From: Mangrovibacterium diazotrophicum
Lineage (GTDB): Bacteria > Bacteroidota > Bacteroidia > Bacteroidales > Prolixibacteraceae
Reading direction: 5' to 3'
DNA: 64,000 nt
Assembly: GCF_003610535.1 (NCBI RefSeq)
Contig: NZ_RAPN01000004.1
Coordinates: forward strand, 62,001-126,000
Below, piece after piece: positions 63,533-64,000 of this stretch. Both the position numbers and the translations under genes were made by a program. The notes under the pieces were generated by a model. It was given only the letters and a program-made list of their open reading frames with translations. It searched no databases and was not told the origin of the DNA. Position 1 is the stretch's first letter. Every line of letters starts with the position of its first letter.

Positions 63533-64000
63533 ATGCCAGAATTGAGTAACATACAGACTTTTGAAAAACTATCAGGTGAAAATTACAATCCAACACTTGA
63601 TAAGTTTGCTAATGTTTTAAAGCGAATTGACTTATGGAATAATGAAGTGAAATCTGCATTCGATTCTTTTGAATGGAAAGTAGAAGATAATGGATTTGTG
63701 TATTCATCATTAACGGAAACTGGATTTTATAAAACAAAATATTCGGACATTCCAGTTCGACCTCTTTTTATGGTTTATACAAAAGGACTGGACAAGACAT
63801 TCAGAGACAACTGGATTGTTGCTGACTTATTAATTGAGGCTGAGAGATTACGAGATTTTAGGACTGGAGAATTTAATGCTGAAACATACGGACTTGTAAA
63901 ATCCCTGACGAAAGAATTAGCGACCGAATTTTGCCAAACAGGGACATATTTCACTGACGAAGCGCAAGACGGTGAAGACTTTGACGGAATTAGAATACCT
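63533..64000 (+). CDS. Cassette 12: unrecognised protein, 3' end beyond the window
   Basis: ATG 63533 opens a frame that stays open to the window end, 156 codons. The peptide starts MPELSNIQTFEKLSGENYNP and contains PVRPLFMVYTKGLDKTFRDN and LIEAERLRDFRTGEFN. It looks soluble, with no recognised family. It starts 99 bases after the cassette edge at 63434, a longer leader than its neighbours. The presence of this cassette shows that the array continues to the right. Confidence 0.65.
   Translation, partial: MPELSNIQTFEKLSGENYNPTLDKFANVLKRIDLWNNEVKSAFDSFEWKVEDNGFVYSSLTETGFYKTKYSDIPVRPLFMVYTKGLDKTFRDNWIVADLLIEAERLRDFRTGEFNAETYGLVKSLTKELATEFCQTGTYFTDEAQDGEDFDGIRIP

Larger units (their letters stand above)
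53004..64000 (+). mobile_element. Integron-like recombinase plus attC-type cassette array (continues past the right edge)
   Basis: A tyrosine recombinase, an attI-like segment and cassettes bounded at G|TT points 54236, 55313, 56031, 56749, 57534, 58112, 59067, 59920, 61049, 61861, 62736 and 63434. That is eleven complete cassettes and one partial, all on the plus strand. Each ends with a 133-138 bp imperfect palindrome. In each, the first bases after the boundary are the reverse complement of the 5' arm of its own palindrome, the diagnostic relation of integron cassettes. Unlike standard integrons, the recombinase gene is co-directional with the cassettes and is not a canonical IntI. Confidence 0.88.

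Overview
The window looks like a chromosomal segment of a Bacteroidota bacterium, probably a polysaccharide-degrading Bacteroidales/Marinilabiliales-type organism (inference). The evidence is a SusC/SusD pair with a FecR-type anti-sigma factor and an ECF sigma factor, a TamA/TamB pair of the Bacteroidota kind, and lipoproteins with Bacteroidota-style signal sequences. No rRNA, complete tRNA or CRISPR array was seen.

Layout. (1) 1-7636, minus strand: the start of a PAS-domain protein, tamB, tamA and an AsmA-like gene, i.e. outer-membrane assembly and lipid/protein transport across the periplasm. (2) 8162-17822, plus strand: an exopolysaccharide/capsule locus with four GT-A/GT-B glycosyltransferases, a TupA-like ATP-grasp protein, a WecG/TagA-type transferase, a Wza-like export lipoprotein and a Wzc-like tyrosine kinase, closed by a HAD phosphatase-like gene and a strong terminator. 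(3) 17910-24361: an imuA-imuB-dnaE2 translesion mutagenesis operon on the minus strand, divergent from a LexA-like XRE-S24 repressor. Two copies of a TTGTTW-N7-TAACAA operator lie between them. (4) 24529-31938: a flavin reductase, a His-rich protein, a TPR-HTH sensor, a GH3 beta-glycosidase and an AraC regulator. Here a duplicated regulator/target junction has decayed reciprocally. (5) 32335-52372: a polysaccharide/amino-sugar utilisation locus (FecR, SusC, SusD, unknown lipoprotein, two Gfo/Idh/MocA proteins, GH105, exported NagA-like, atypical Nramp-like transporter, NagB-like, ECF sigma, DoxX, GH20). It probably targets a glycan containing N-acetylhexosamine and uronic acid.

(6) 53004-64000 (continuing past the edge) is the most unusual part: an integron-like cassette array. 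A XerA-like tyrosine recombinase is followed by a repeat-rich attI-like segment and then eleven complete cassettes plus one partial, all in the same direction. Each cassette holds one or two small genes and ends in a 133-138 bp imperfect palindrome that behaves like attC. In every complete cassette the first 8-11 bases (after G|TT) are the exact reverse complement of the 5' arm of that cassette's own terminal palindrome. All eleven palindromes begin YAACA and end ACCG|TT, and their apical hairpins covary. The recombinase lacks the extra segment typical of IntI, has its own N-terminal domain, and is co-directional with the cassettes rather than divergent. The cargo is mostly unrecognised membrane, secreted and small soluble proteins, including a SUKH (SMI1/KNR4)-like protein, a GNAT-like protein, a zinc-ribbon protein and a nearly identical tandem pair of cassettes.
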